A DNA stretch of 64,000 nt from Rubinisphaera margarita (GTDB lineage: Bacteria > Planctomycetota > Planctomycetia > Planctomycetales > Planctomycetaceae): NCBI RefSeq assembly GCF_022267515.1, contig NZ_JAKFGB010000012.1, positions 983,325 to 1,047,324 of the forward strand, given 5' to 3'. Shown here one piece after another: positions 8,716 to 17,409 of this stretch (position 1 is the stretch's first letter; each line of letters opens with the position of its first letter). The translations under genes and the position numbers were made by a program. Below the pieces are notes generated by a model, which saw only the letters and a list, made by a program, of their open reading frames with translations, ran no database searches and was not told the DNA's origin.

Positions 8716-9672
8716 ATGTTGCTTTCTCAGCAGCGGCGCACTGCTTTCACACTGATCGAACTGCTTGTGGTGATCGCGATCATCGCGATTCTGGTCGCAC
8801 TACTGCTTCCAGCGGTTCAGCAGGCCCGGGAAGCCGCCCGGAGAAGTTCCTGCAAGAACAAGATGAAACAGATCGGTCTGGCTCTCCACAACTATCACGA
8901 CACATTCAGCGTCTTCCCTCCCGGGCAGATTGGCGCAGGGGACTGCGACTCTTCGGGCACCGCTCCCAATGTGGCCATGAATCTCAATGGTCTTGTCATG
9001 CTGCTTCCGGGGCTGGAGTACGGAAACCTTTACGATCAGCTCGACTTCAACCGCGCTTTCCACACAAAGGTGCAAAGCAGTATTCCGCTCGCCAGTGGAG
9101 AAGCAACGACCAACGCGGCATTGATCGACCGGGACCTCGACATCTTCATCTGCCCGTCGGACCCCGGCCCCACGAGCCAGACGTTATCGAGCTCCTATGA
9201 TCCCCCGAATCAGAGTAAGAAGCACAGGACCAATTACGACTTCAGCACTTATCGAAACTCCTATCAGAACTGCAACTACTGGGTCGAACGCTCAAACTCG
9301 CTCAAAGCGATGTTCGAAGACGGTAGCCGTTGCCGCATTCGTGATGTGACTGACGGGACAACGAACACGGCCATGGTCCTGGAGACGCGGCAAGCCTGTT
9401 GCGGGAACGGACAGAACGCCAACTGGGGCGCCCGCGGATGGGTGCAGGTCGGACTCAGCCTCTCTTCGGCGCCACCAAACCTCACCGTACGATCGGGAGT
9501 CGATCACAAACCGAACCTGGGCGACTGGGGCTGGACCGGGAGTTATCACGACGGCGGCATGCAGATGGTTCTGGCCGATGGCAGTGTTCGCTTCCTCAGC
9601 GAAAATGTCGCCGGCAGTATCCGTTCGTCTCTGGAGCGAATCGCCGATGGAACCGTTATCGGCGAGTTCTAG
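8716..9672 (+). CDS. DUF1559 protein with type IV pilin-like N-terminus
   Basis: ATG at 8716 follows AGGAG with a 7-bp spacer and gives a 318-residue product; the longer upstream frame has no support. The N-terminus is a prepilin-type methylation and anchor segment (AFTLIELLVVIAIIAILVAL), followed by AVQQAREAARRSSCKNKMKQ and LHNYHDTFSVFPPG, the standard DUF1559 opening. The family's C-terminal H-X9-DG signature is present (HDGGMQMVLADG, near residue 280). Planctomycete genomes carry many DUF1559 copies. They are thought to be processed by a prepilin peptidase and to form surface or periplasmic fibres, but the function is not established. The lipoprotein gene 73 bp downstream is a frequent companion. 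Confidence 0.95.
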   Translation: MLLSQQRRTAFTLIELLVVIAIIAILVALLLPAVQQAREAARRSSCKNKMKQIGLALHNYHDTFSVFPPGQIGAGDCDSSGTAPNVAMNLNGLVMLLPGLEYGNLYDQLDFNRAFHTKVQSSIPLASGEATTNAALIDRDLDIFICPSDPGPTSQTLSSSYDPPNQSKKHRTNYDFSTYRNSYQNCNYWVERSNSLKAMFEDGSRCRIRDVTDGTTNTAMVLETRQACCGNGQNANWGARGWVQVGLSLSSAPPNLTVRSGVDHKPNLGDWGWTGSYHDGGMQMVLADGSVRFLSENVAGSIRSSLERIADGTVIGEF

Positions 9673-9745
9673 ATCCTCATGCTCTGGCATAGCTGTTTGA
9701 TTAAACTTCTGCCTGATGTTCCCGTTTCATCGAGGAGGCTAACGA

Positions 9746-10249
9746 ATGCGGACTGCGCCCCTTCAGCGTATTCTCACCCTGTCCATCGTCCTGCTTGCCG
9801 GTTGCGGAACGAAGACGGAAGTCCCCGAGTTCGCAGCCGATCTGGTCAGTGTGACCGGCAAGGTGACCGTGAATGGTGCTCCGTTGCCGGGCGCCTTGAT
9901 TACCTTCGTTCCTGCCGGAGGACAATCCGGGGAGACTGCGACCTCAGTGACGGATGAGGCTGGCCAGTATCAACTCATCACCGCTCGGCCGGGTGGCGTG
10001 GATGCCCAGGCAACGGGTGCACTCCCCGGTACATATAAGGTCACCATCAGCCGGCTCACGATGCCAGACGGGGCCGCTGTTCCGCCCGGCACGACCGATG
10101 CCGATGCAATGGCACTCGGAGCGAAGGAATCGTTGCCGTCACAGCTCAGCGACTACGAGAAGACACAACAACAGGTCGAGGTCGAGGCGACACCCGGTTT
10201 CACTCACGACTTCGAACTGAAGGTGAAGGACTTCCCTGCCCCGACCTGA
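9746..10249 (+). CDS. Carboxypeptidase-regulatory-like lipoprotein
   Basis: AGGAGG at ideal spacing precedes the ATG. The 167-residue product has a lipoprotein signal peptide with lipobox LLAGC (Cys about 20), so it should be membrane-anchored in the periplasm. The mature part is a transthyretin-like beta-sandwich of the carboxypeptidase-regulatory type (VTGKVTVNGAPLPGALITFVPAG, partial, then DEAGQYQL and PGTYKVTISR). Such small lipoproteins commonly follow DUF1559 genes in planctomycetes, and the 73-bp gap here suggests one transcript. No enzymatic residues are evident; a structural or ligand-binding role is likely. Confidence 0.9.
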   Translation: MRTAPLQRILTLSIVLLAGCGTKTEVPEFAADLVSVTGKVTVNGAPLPGALITFVPAGGQSGETATSVTDEAGQYQLITARPGGVDAQATGALPGTYKVTISRLTMPDGAAVPPGTTDADAMALGAKESLPSQLSDYEKTQQQVEVEATPGFTHDFELKVKDFPAPT

Positions 10250-10264
10250 ATCACACGACGCGAT

Positions 10265-11434
10265 TCAGCGAGAGGTTTCGTTAAAGAAGATGACCAGATT
10301 CTTCGTCTGACGGGCCGCGGCGATAATATCAATGCGGCCGTCTCCGTTCAGATCGCCAACCTTCAGGTCTTCGACGGCGACTTCTTCTCCTGAGACGCGA
10401 GTCTCGCGCCAGGAACTTCCGCTGTCGTCCAGCGGAGTAAACAACTTGATGCCCGGCACGCCGGGATCGTTCATTCCACGCCAGCCAACGATGATCTGAT
10501 CCGAACCGACGCCGAGCAGATCGGCACATGCGACAGCGTGACCGTCTTTCAGGGATTCATCGAGCACTTTCAGCGGGACCCAGGGAGCGACCCCGTCTTT
10601 CGGTTGAACATAAGCGGCGGCGACCGATCCGTGCATCGGTTCAATCGTGGCAATGAATCTTCGACCGTTCGGAAGTCGCCCATCGCGAATCTCGCCGGCA
10701 AAGTTCTCCGTGAGACGCTCGGCTACCCACTCGCTTTCTTCGCGATCGAAATGCCAGACCCCCTCCTTCCCTGCGACGATCAGCTCTTCTTCCGCGTCAT
10801 CGTCCCAGTTGACCGGATGAAAGTTGTGAGACAGGTGCATGAAATCGCAGATGACCTCGTGCTTCCAGTCGGCTCGCGGATCCTCGGGCCTGATATATTC
10901 TAGAACCCGCAGCCCCGGGCCTTCGCCATCCATGCTGCCCCGTCCCCGTAGCGGCTTAACCGCCAGCCGATACTCGTTGTCGCGAGCGCGAATCCAATGC
11001 ATGCGGTGCGTGCTCGGATCGTTGTAGAGTTTGACGGGAGTCCACTTCTGTGTGCGATCCTCAGGTGGGATCAGGTAGAAGACGGCGCCGTCTTTCAGAC
11101 TTTCGCGGAAGTTCCACTGTCCACCAACAGCGATCTCGCATTTTCCATCCCCGTCAATATCGCGGGCGGTCACGCAGACATTGTCCCGCTCAGTCAACTT
11201 CTCCGCGATGACATGCTTCTGCCAGTCCGGGTTCTGATACCATTGCACGGTTTCCTTATCGGCAAGCACGATGTCTTCTCGACCATCCCCATCCACGTCC
11301 GCGATTTGAACGCCGTAACCGATCTGAATGGTGTCGATCTCAACCTTTCGCCATTTGAACTCGGGAATCTCGGCGGCTCGGGCTGGCAGGGACCACAGCA
11401 GCGACACCAGGAGCAGCGACATTGTACGCGACAT
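10265..11434 (-). CDS. Secreted FG-GAP/VCBS-repeat protein
   Basis: ATG at 11434 has GAGG with a 7-bp spacer and is followed directly by a signal peptide (MSRTMSLLLVSLLWSLPARA); the 41-codon upstream extension lacks any leader. The 389-residue product carries at least five Ca-binding FG-GAP-type blades with the pattern DxDGDGxxDI: DVDGDGREDIVLAD, DIDGDGKCEIAVGG, a degenerate DWDDDAEEELIVAG, DLLGVGSDQIIVGW and DLNGDGRIDIIAAA. This predicts an extracytoplasmic beta-propeller. It faces the preceding lipoprotein gene with 15 bp between stops. A role in binding carbohydrate or a protein partner is plausible. Confidence 0.88.
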   Translation of the reverse strand: MSRTMSLLLVSLLWSLPARAAEIPEFKWRKVEIDTIQIGYGVQIADVDGDGREDIVLADKETVQWYQNPDWQKHVIAEKLTERDNVCVTARDIDGDGKCEIAVGGQWNFRESLKDGAVFYLIPPEDRTQKWTPVKLYNDPSTHRMHWIRARDNEYRLAVKPLRGRGSMDGEGPGLRVLEYIRPEDPRADWKHEVICDFMHLSHNFHPVNWDDDAEEELIVAGKEGVWHFDREESEWVAERLTENFAGEIRDGRLPNGRRFIATIEPMHGSVAAAYVQPKDGVAPWVPLKVLDESLKDGHAVACADLLGVGSDQIIVGWRGMNDPGVPGIKLFTPLDDSGSSWRETRVSGEEVAVEDLKVGDLNGDGRIDIIAAARQTKNLVIFFNETSR

Positions 11435-11571
11435 GATCAGACCTCGGTTCCGGACAGGCGATGGATGCGATCGAGAACGTTCTTCAAATGATGGTGTCGT
11501 CAAAGACGTAAATTCACAAGCGTCGCGATATGATGCACCAGACATTCTTAGACTCACGGGGAGAGTTCCGC

Positions 11572-12834
11572 ATGAAACGACTCATGACGCTGGCGGCCCT
11601 CATTGGGATCTGGATGAGTAATGCTTCGCTCGCCGGGGACTGGCCCATGTTCCGAGGCCCAAACATCAACGGCGTGGCCACCGAATCGTCGGCGCCGATT
11701 ATGTGGTCTGCTGACGAGAACGTGCGATGGAAAGCAGAGCTGCCGGGAGCGGGGAATGGCAGTCCAATCGTCTCGAATGGCAAGGTGTTCTTGACCGCCG
11801 CAGAAGACGATGAGGGACGGCAACGGAGCCTGCTCTGCTTCGACGAAGAGTCGGGAGAGTCACTCTGGAAACGCACGGTCACAATCGATCGGGCGATGCC
11901 GACGCATAAAACGAATCCGCACGCCCCGACAACACCCGCCTCCGATGGAAAGCTTGTCGTCGTCTGGCACGGGTCGGCCGGCCTTCACTGTTACGACCAT
12001 GTCGGGAACGCGACCTGGTCCAGGGACCTCGGAGAGTTTCGGCACATGTGGGGGTTCGGCACCTCGCCGATTCTCTTCGACGATCTCGTCATCCTGCATT
12101 CCGGACCGGGTCGGCAGGTGTTCGTCGCCGCATTCGATCTCAAAACCGGAGAACTTCGCTGGCGACAGGACGAGCCGCAATCGGGTACCGGCGAGCGAAA
12201 TGCAGCGGGCGAGTACATGGGCTCCTGGAGCACCCCGGTTCTGGCGACTCACGGCGAAACGACGCACCTCATTGTTATCCACAGCACAAGAGTCGTTGCC
12301 TATGAACCGGAATCGGGAGAAATCCTCTGGTACTGTGAAGGGGTCGGACACGACCGGGGCGATCTGGCCTATTCGTCCCCAGTCATCGACAATGGGCTCT
12401 GCTTCGTCACCGGCGGATTCAGGGGACCCGCGATGGCGATCCGCCTGGGCGGTTCCGGCAATGTGACAGAGACACATCGCCTCTGGCGAAACGATCGGCA
12501 GCCGCAGAACATTGGAAGCGGCGTCGTAATCGAAGGTCACGTGCTCCGCCCGAATGCCGGTCCGGGAACGATCGAGTGCATCGACATCGAGACCGGTGAA
12601 ATCGTGTGGCAGGATCGTGCGATCGGATCGATGTGGTCTTCACTCGTGAAAGTCGGTGATCTTGTTTACGCGAACAATCAGGACGCGGTCACGACAGTCT
12701 TCGAGGCCAGTCCGCTCGAATTCAAAGAGGTCTCCAGAAACAAACTGCCCGGCTCTTCGAATTCCACGCCGGCCGTGGCAAATGGCAGAATCTTTATTCG
12801 GACGACCGAAGGCCTGTGGTGCATTGGGGAATGA
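11572..12834 (+). CDS. Exported PQQ-like beta-propeller repeat protein
   Basis: ATG at 11572 is preceded by GGGGAGAG and starts a signal peptide (MKRLMTLAALIGIWMSNASLAG); the 14 codons upstream in frame are not needed. The 420-residue product opens with DWPMFRGPNINGVA, typical of planctomycete PQQ-binding-like propellers. It contains repeated blade motifs with the Trp-docking pattern (GESLWKRTV, GELRWRQDE, GEILWYCEG, GEIVWQDRA). No catalytic dehydrogenase residues are evident, so this is probably a BamB/quinoprotein-like scaffold rather than an active PQQ enzyme. It is divergent from the FG-GAP gene (137 bp apart) and faces the winged-helix gene. Confidence 0.92.
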   Translation: MKRLMTLAALIGIWMSNASLAGDWPMFRGPNINGVATESSAPIMWSADENVRWKAELPGAGNGSPIVSNGKVFLTAAEDDEGRQRSLLCFDEESGESLWKRTVTIDRAMPTHKTNPHAPTTPASDGKLVVVWHGSAGLHCYDHVGNATWSRDLGEFRHMWGFGTSPILFDDLVILHSGPGRQVFVAAFDLKTGELRWRQDEPQSGTGERNAAGEYMGSWSTPVLATHGETTHLIVIHSTRVVAYEPESGEILWYCEGVGHDRGDLAYSSPVIDNGLCFVTGGFRGPAMAIRLGGSGNVTETHRLWRNDRQPQNIGSGVVIEGHVLRPNAGPGTIECIDIETGEIVWQDRAIGSMWSSLVKVGDLVYANNQDAVTTVFEASPLEFKEVSRNKLPGSSNSTPAVANGRIFIRTTEGLWCIGE

Positions 12835-12876
12835 ACCGAAAGTTGATCCTGCCTCTCCGCGTCCGCAGATCGTCGG

Positions 12877-13233
12877 TTAATCGGTGATCAGGCTCAGCAG
12901 ATCGCCGATCGTCCGATGCGATTCCAGCGGATGACGCAGAGGCTGGTCGGTGATGATCTCGTAGTGGTTCTTCCGCCCCACTTTCTCCCGCTTGAGAAAA
13001 CCTTCGTCCTCGAGATCCTGGACGATCCGCTGCACCGCTCGCTCGGTAATTCCGACATGCAGAGCCACTTGCCGGAGAACCATATCCGGATTCGACTTGA
13101 GGACGATCAAGACATGAGAGTGGTTCGTGAGGAACGTCCAGCGATTTGATGGCCCCTCAACTGCTGGAGCGATCGTCATTTTCTCCGCAAACACGGGAGA
13201 TGATGCGGCCGCTGCTGTTTTCTTTCGAGGCAT
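12877..13233 (-). CDS. Winged helix-turn-helix transcriptional regulator
   Basis: This is a small basic protein of 118 residues from ATG 13233. A GTG 17 codons further upstream (13284) is an alternative, and neither start has a strong ribosome site. The C-terminal two thirds form a MarR/ArsR-like winged helix: VLIVLKSNPDMVLRQVALHVGI, recognition helix TERAVQRIVQDLEDEGF, then a wing with KREKVGRKNHYEI. The tail (RHPLESHRTIGDLLSLI) resembles a conserved family extension. The gene is divergent from the secretion-like operon, whose promoter region carries an 18-bp palindrome at 13543-13560. Local regulation of that operon is my inference. Confidence 0.82.
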   Translation of the reverse strand: MPRKKTAAAASSPVFAEKMTIAPAVEGPSNRWTFLTNHSHVLIVLKSNPDMVLRQVALHVGITERAVQRIVQDLEDEGFLKREKVGRKNHYEIITDQPLRHPLESHRTIGDLLSLITD

Positions 13234-13434
13234 ATCAGTCTTGCGGGCAAAGAGAGTCGAGTTCCTTCGCTGGTCGGCGTTCACCGAAGCGACGGGGGCG
13301 GAAGCAAACAGTATATCAGCCCAATTGCGAAAGCAAATTCACGAAACAAACGGCTGCCGTCGCCCGACAATGAAGTTATAGGGCCATTTGGGGCTCTGGG
13401 CAGTCTCAGGCGACACTGTTTACACGACATTTTA

Positions 13435-13463
13435 TTGCCGATAATACTGTCGTATGTTACAAT
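13435..13463 (+). promoter_or_regulatory. Candidate sigma-70 promoter of secretion-like operon
   Basis: TTGCCG (13435-13440), a 17-bp spacer and TACAAT (13458-13463) lie in an AT-rich stretch about 158 bp before the exporter ATG. Both boxes match the consensus at four to five of six positions. This implies a leader of about 150 nt that contains the palindrome at 13543-13560. Confidence 0.45.
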
Positions 13464-13542
13464 CTGCCAGATATGGTCGCCAGCGATCCGATCTCTGGAC
13501 GAATTTTCCACCTCCGGCCACTCTTTGCGACTGAACCGGACT

Positions 13543-13560
13543 CGCACGGACGTCCGTGCG
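13543..13560. promoter_or_regulatory. Perfect 18-bp palindrome, candidate operator
   Basis: CGCACGGACGTCCGTGCG reads identically on both strands. It lies 60 bp upstream of the ABC-exporter start and downstream of the candidate promoter. It is the right size for a dimeric winged-helix repressor such as the divergent neighbour. It could alternatively act as a leader-RNA hairpin. Confidence 0.5.
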
Positions 13561-13620
13561 GCCTATCATAAGACGTTTTCCAGCTCGCAGGAACAGGGCA
13601 GGATTCAATAAAGGATCAGC

Positions 13621-15726
13621 ATGGCAGTTGTGGAAACGGTAGACAATCGACCAAGAGCCGAAGGAGCGGTTCTGCGTGCCGTCGAGCAATTCGTCGTTCA
13701 TATGCCAGAAATCAGCCGGGTGGAACTGCGACGCGCGTTCCATTCGGCCACGAACTTCTGGGCCGGCGATGCCCGGGAGCTGTGGTGGCGCTGGACGACC
13801 GAAACGCTCGACAGCGTTGGCGTACGCGCCCAGGCGGTTGACTGCACGGTTGCCGAGGCGATTGAACTGGCACGCGAAGGAGCCATCCTGCTGTGTGCGC
13901 CCGACCATGATGAGAGCGGAGTTCATCCCGTCGTTATCGATGGCCGCTCTCAGCGTTCGATTTCCATTCGCAAGGAAGGACAGCGGAGGAACGTCCGGCT
14001 CAAGCAGGTTCGCTCCCTCCTCAAAAGTGGCGGCGGAACAGGGATGATTCGCTGCGTCGTGATCGATCCCGACCAGAAGCATCTGGTCAAATCGATGGGA
14101 CCGGCCAAGGTCAAGCCACTGCAACGTGTCTGGCAGCTTCTCAGGCCAGAATCGTCAGACATCTGGCTCGTGGTCGTGTTCGCCTTCGTTGTCGGTTTAC
14201 TCACGCTGGCAACCCCAATCGCCGTCGAATCCCTGGTAAACACGGTGGCATTCGGCCGGTTTCTGCAGCCGGTCATCGTACTTGCGATCCTCCTGATGTC
14301 CTTCCTGACATTTTCTGCAGCCGTGATTGGTCTGCAGACCTACGTGGTCGAGATCATTGAACGTCGGCTGTTTGCACGCGTCGCAGCCGACCTTTCCTAC
14401 CGGTTGCCTCGAACCAGTCAGAACAAACTGAAAGGCCATGACGTCCCCGAAACCGTGAATCGGTTTCTCGATATCGCGCTCACGCAGAAGGTCACGACCT
14501 CATTACTCCTCGATGGTGTCGGCCTGCTGCTGAGTACGTTCATCGGGATGGTCGTCCTGGCGTTCTACCATCCGTTTCTGCTCGGCTTCGACGTCGTGCT
14601 GTTGGCGTCAATCACCTTCATCGTGTTCGTGCTCGGTCGCGGTGGAGTGAAGTCGGCGATCGATGAATCGAAGAAGAAGTACGCGGCCGCCGCCTGGTTT
14701 GAAGAGCTCGCTCGCTGTCCCGTCGCGTTTCATACCTCGGCGGGGCGGGAACTCGCAGCCGATCGCGCCAACACCATTATCGCCGCGTATCTCTCGGCTC
14801 GTCGTGAGCACTTCTCGGTCCTCATGCGACAGATTATCTTCGCCCTTTTCCTTCAGGCGGCGAGCAGTACTTTGCTACTCGGTCTCGGCGGCTGGCTGGT
14901 CATTTCTGGCGAACTGACCCTCGGCCAGCTTGTGGCCGCCGAACTGATCGTCGCTGTCATTGTTGGAGGATTTGCGAAACTCGGGAAGCACCTTGCCAGC
15001 TTCTACGACCTGCTGGCTTCAGTCGACAAGCTCGGCGTCCTTTTTGATCTGGAGACGGAGAAGCCGTCCGGGTTAATTTCGCCACCGGGGCACATGCATT
15101 CCCTGCAATTGGAAGATGTCGTGATCGGTGGTCGATCACGATCCATCATCCTGTCGCCTGGAGAAACGCTGGCAATTCTCGAGGAGAATCAGATGAGCGG
15201 CGAGCAATTGCTGCACGCGATTTACGGCTTCGACGATCTTCACGAAGGGCATATTCTCATCGACGGACTCTCGCCGGATGATTTCCGGCCGGACACTCTC
15301 CGCGAACGGGTCGCGCTGGTTGATGATATTGAGATCTTCAGCGGAACCATCGAAGAGAACGTCGACCTGAACCGCTTCCAGATCTCCCCTGCAGCCGTCC
15401 GTGAGATTACCACCGAGCTGGAACTGGCCGATGATATCCTCCATCTCGCCGACGGATACGACACGAAACTCAATTCCACCGGGCATCCCCTTAACCGCAA
15501 TCAGCTGCAGTTGCTGATGCTGGCCCGGGCTCTGGTCGGACGCCCGCATATTCTGCTGATTAACCGTGCCCTCGACAGCCTGCCTGATGATGATCTCGAA
15601 CGGGCTTTGAGCTGCCTGCTTGCCCCGAAGCGGCAACTCGTCACGGTTGTGACAACTGGCCGCCGTGATATCGCTGCCTGCCTGAATTCTGTCTGGAGTC
15701 TGCAGGACACACCAGGCTCGCATTGA
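13621..15726 (+). CDS. ABC exporter (type I secretion-like) with degenerate ATPase domain
   Basis: AAGGA precedes the ATG. The 701-residue product has the layout of a type I secretion ABC exporter: an N-terminal C39-like region without an obvious catalytic Cys (about 1-155), a multi-span membrane domain (about 175-465) and a C-terminal nucleotide-binding fold (about 490-695). The fold is recognisable from LSPGETLAI, SGTIEENV and LARALVGRPHILL, yet every catalytic motif is changed. Walker A reads EENQMSGEQ (521-529), without the GKS/T. The Q-loop Gln is Asp 568. The signature is LNRNQ (624-628). Walker B Asp-Glu is Asn648-Arg649. The H-loop His is Gly 680. The frame is intact with normal codon use, so it is not a decaying pseudogene. 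HlyD-like and TolC-like genes follow. Confidence 0.85.
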   Translation: MAVVETVDNRPRAEGAVLRAVEQFVVHMPEISRVELRRAFHSATNFWAGDARELWWRWTTETLDSVGVRAQAVDCTVAEAIELAREGAILLCAPDHDESGVHPVVIDGRSQRSISIRKEGQRRNVRLKQVRSLLKSGGGTGMIRCVVIDPDQKHLVKSMGPAKVKPLQRVWQLLRPESSDIWLVVVFAFVVGLLTLATPIAVESLVNTVAFGRFLQPVIVLAILLMSFLTFSAAVIGLQTYVVEIIERRLFARVAADLSYRLPRTSQNKLKGHDVPETVNRFLDIALTQKVTTSLLLDGVGLLLSTFIGMVVLAFYHPFLLGFDVVLLASITFIVFVLGRGGVKSAIDESKKKYAAAAWFEELARCPVAFHTSAGRELAADRANTIIAAYLSARREHFSVLMRQIIFALFLQAASSTLLLGLGGWLVISGELTLGQLVAAELIVAVIVGGFAKLGKHLASFYDLLASVDKLGVLFDLETEKPSGLISPPGHMHSLQLEDVVIGGRSRSIILSPGETLAILEENQMSGEQLLHAIYGFDDLHEGHILIDGLSPDDFRPDTLRERVALVDDIEIFSGTIEENVDLNRFQISPAAVREITTELELADDILHLADGYDTKLNSTGHPLNRNQLQLLMLARALVGRPHILLINRALDSLPDDDLERALSCLLAPKRQLVTVVTTGRRDIAACLNSVWSLQDTPGSH

Positions 15727-15779
15727 GCCCTCCTCGGATGCGTTCAATTACCGACCGAGACTACTGATCGAGATAAATC

Positions 15780-17225
15780 ATGAGTGAAATGACCCGCCAG
15801 CGCGTCTCTCCACTGGCTCCCGTGGCCTACGATGAATCGTTGATGCCATCACTGCGTCTGGCCCGGTCTTCACGCATCGCCCGGCTCTGCGGACGCGTCC
15901 TGCTGGCTACGCTCGTCTTTCTGTTCTTTCTCGTCGCGTTCGCTCCGTGGCAACAGTCGATCTCTGGGACGGGAAATGTGATTGCCTATTCTCCCGGAGA
16001 GCGGCAACAGGTCATCGAGACGCCGATCAAAGGAAGAATCGAACGCTGGGGCGACGGCATTTACGAGAACGCGTTTGTGCACAAGGGTGACCTGATCGCC
16101 GTCGTCAAGGACATCGACGCGTCCTACAGCGATCGACTGGAAGCTCAACGCACTGCCGCAGAAGCGCAACTCAGAGCAGCCGAAATGATTCGCGATGCGA
16201 ACCAGAGAAATCTCGCAGTCGTGAAATCGATGGTCGCTACGCAAGAGGCTCAGCTTCGTTCCTATCGCTCGGCTAAGGACGTCATTCTGGCCTCAGCGGA
16301 TGCCGAGGTCGCCTCGGCGAAGAACAAGGTCTCAGCCGAAGAGAACCAGCTCGTCGAACACCAGGCGGCGTTCGCCCAGATCAAAGCCGATTACGATCGC
16401 CAGAAGAAGCTGTTCGAAGAGAACATCGTCTCAGAGTTGAAGTTTCAGGAAGCCGAGCGAAAACTTCGCGAGACTGAAGCCAAGATGGCCAAATCACGGG
16501 ACTATGTCGACTCGGCGAACAACGAGCTCGAAGCCAAGAAGAATGACCGTGAAGCCAAAGCTCAAAAGGCCCAGGTCGATATCGACTACGCCGTAGCGGC
16601 TGTCCAGAAATCGCAGGCCGAGATTGCCAAAGCGGAAAGCGAACTGGCCAAGGCGGAATCGGAGGTCAACAAAGCTCAGGAGTATCTGCTGAAAGCGGAG
16701 ACTCAGGTCGCTCGTCAACCCAACGAAATCACCGCACCATTCGATGGCTATTTGACTCAAATCACCCCCAACCAGGGCGGGAAGATTCTTAAAGAATCCG
16801 ATCCCCTCTGCACAATCGTCCCGGCAACCAAGGACCGAGCCGTCCAGGTGCTCCTTTCGGGACGCGATGCACCGCTCGTGACTCCGGGGCGGCACGTGCG
16901 ACTGCAGTTCGAAGGTTGGCCGGCGGTTCAGTTCGCCGGTTGGCCGTCGGTCGCAGTCGGAACCTTCGGCGGCACCGTCGTTTCGGTTGATGCTTCCGAC
17001 AACGGAAAGGGCCAGTTCCGAACGCTGGTCCTGCCCGACGAAATCGACCACTCGTGGCCAGACGACCACTATCTCCGGCAGGGGGTGAGAGTGAACGCGT
17101 GGGTTCTACTGGATCAGGTGCCCCTCTGGTATGAGATCTGGCGTCGCATGAACGGCTTCCCGCCTTCGCTCGACGTGGAAGATGGAAAGGACGAGATCAA
17201 AGTCCCCAAACTTCCCAAGCCGTAA
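15780..17225 (+). CDS. HlyD-family periplasmic adaptor
   Basis: The 481-residue product has one N-terminal membrane helix (about 38-57, VLLATLVFLFFLVAFAPW) and then a barrel-sandwich half (GTGNVIAYSPGERQQVIETP, partial). A very long charged coiled coil follows at about 115-310, rich in Ala/Glu/Lys repeats such as AKAESELAKAESEVNKA. The return strand of the lipoyl-like domain is ITAPFDGYLTQITPNQGGKI. A C-terminal beta domain follows. This is the membrane-fusion subunit that bridges inner-membrane exporter and outer-membrane channel. It lies 53 bp after the ABC gene and upstream of the TolC-like gene. The coiled coil is longer than in many drug-efflux adaptors, closer to type I secretion HlyD. 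Confidence 0.93.
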   Translation: MSEMTRQRVSPLAPVAYDESLMPSLRLARSSRIARLCGRVLLATLVFLFFLVAFAPWQQSISGTGNVIAYSPGERQQVIETPIKGRIERWGDGIYENAFVHKGDLIAVVKDIDASYSDRLEAQRTAAEAQLRAAEMIRDANQRNLAVVKSMVATQEAQLRSYRSAKDVILASADAEVASAKNKVSAEENQLVEHQAAFAQIKADYDRQKKLFEENIVSELKFQEAERKLRETEAKMAKSRDYVDSANNELEAKKNDREAKAQKAQVDIDYAVAAVQKSQAEIAKAESELAKAESEVNKAQEYLLKAETQVARQPNEITAPFDGYLTQITPNQGGKILKESDPLCTIVPATKDRAVQVLLSGRDAPLVTPGRHVRLQFEGWPAVQFAGWPSVAVGTFGGTVVSVDASDNGKGQFRTLVLPDEIDHSWPDDHYLRQGVRVNAWVLLDQVPLWYEIWRRMNGFPPSLDVEDGKDEIKVPKLPKP

Positions 17226-17409
17226 CCCCGCGCAGAGAAGCAGGCATGGCAAAATGTAAGGGTCAGGCGGATTTTCCTTTCGAGGGGTTCGCTGGAGAAA
17301 GCGGCTCAACTGGAGCCATCGCCCGGCTGTGGACGATTAGATCGTTAAGCCAGGATGGCTGCACGTGGCGCGATTTGCTCCCCCGAAAACGGATGTTCGG
17401 AACTCTATT

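Larger units (their letters stand above)
13234..13620. other. Divergent regulatory region of secretion-like operon
   Basis: This 387-bp gap lies between the regulator gene and the ABC-exporter gene. It has an AT-rich core around 13410-13470, a candidate promoter (13435-13463) and a perfect palindrome (13543-13560). No small gene is seen. Confidence 0.5.
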
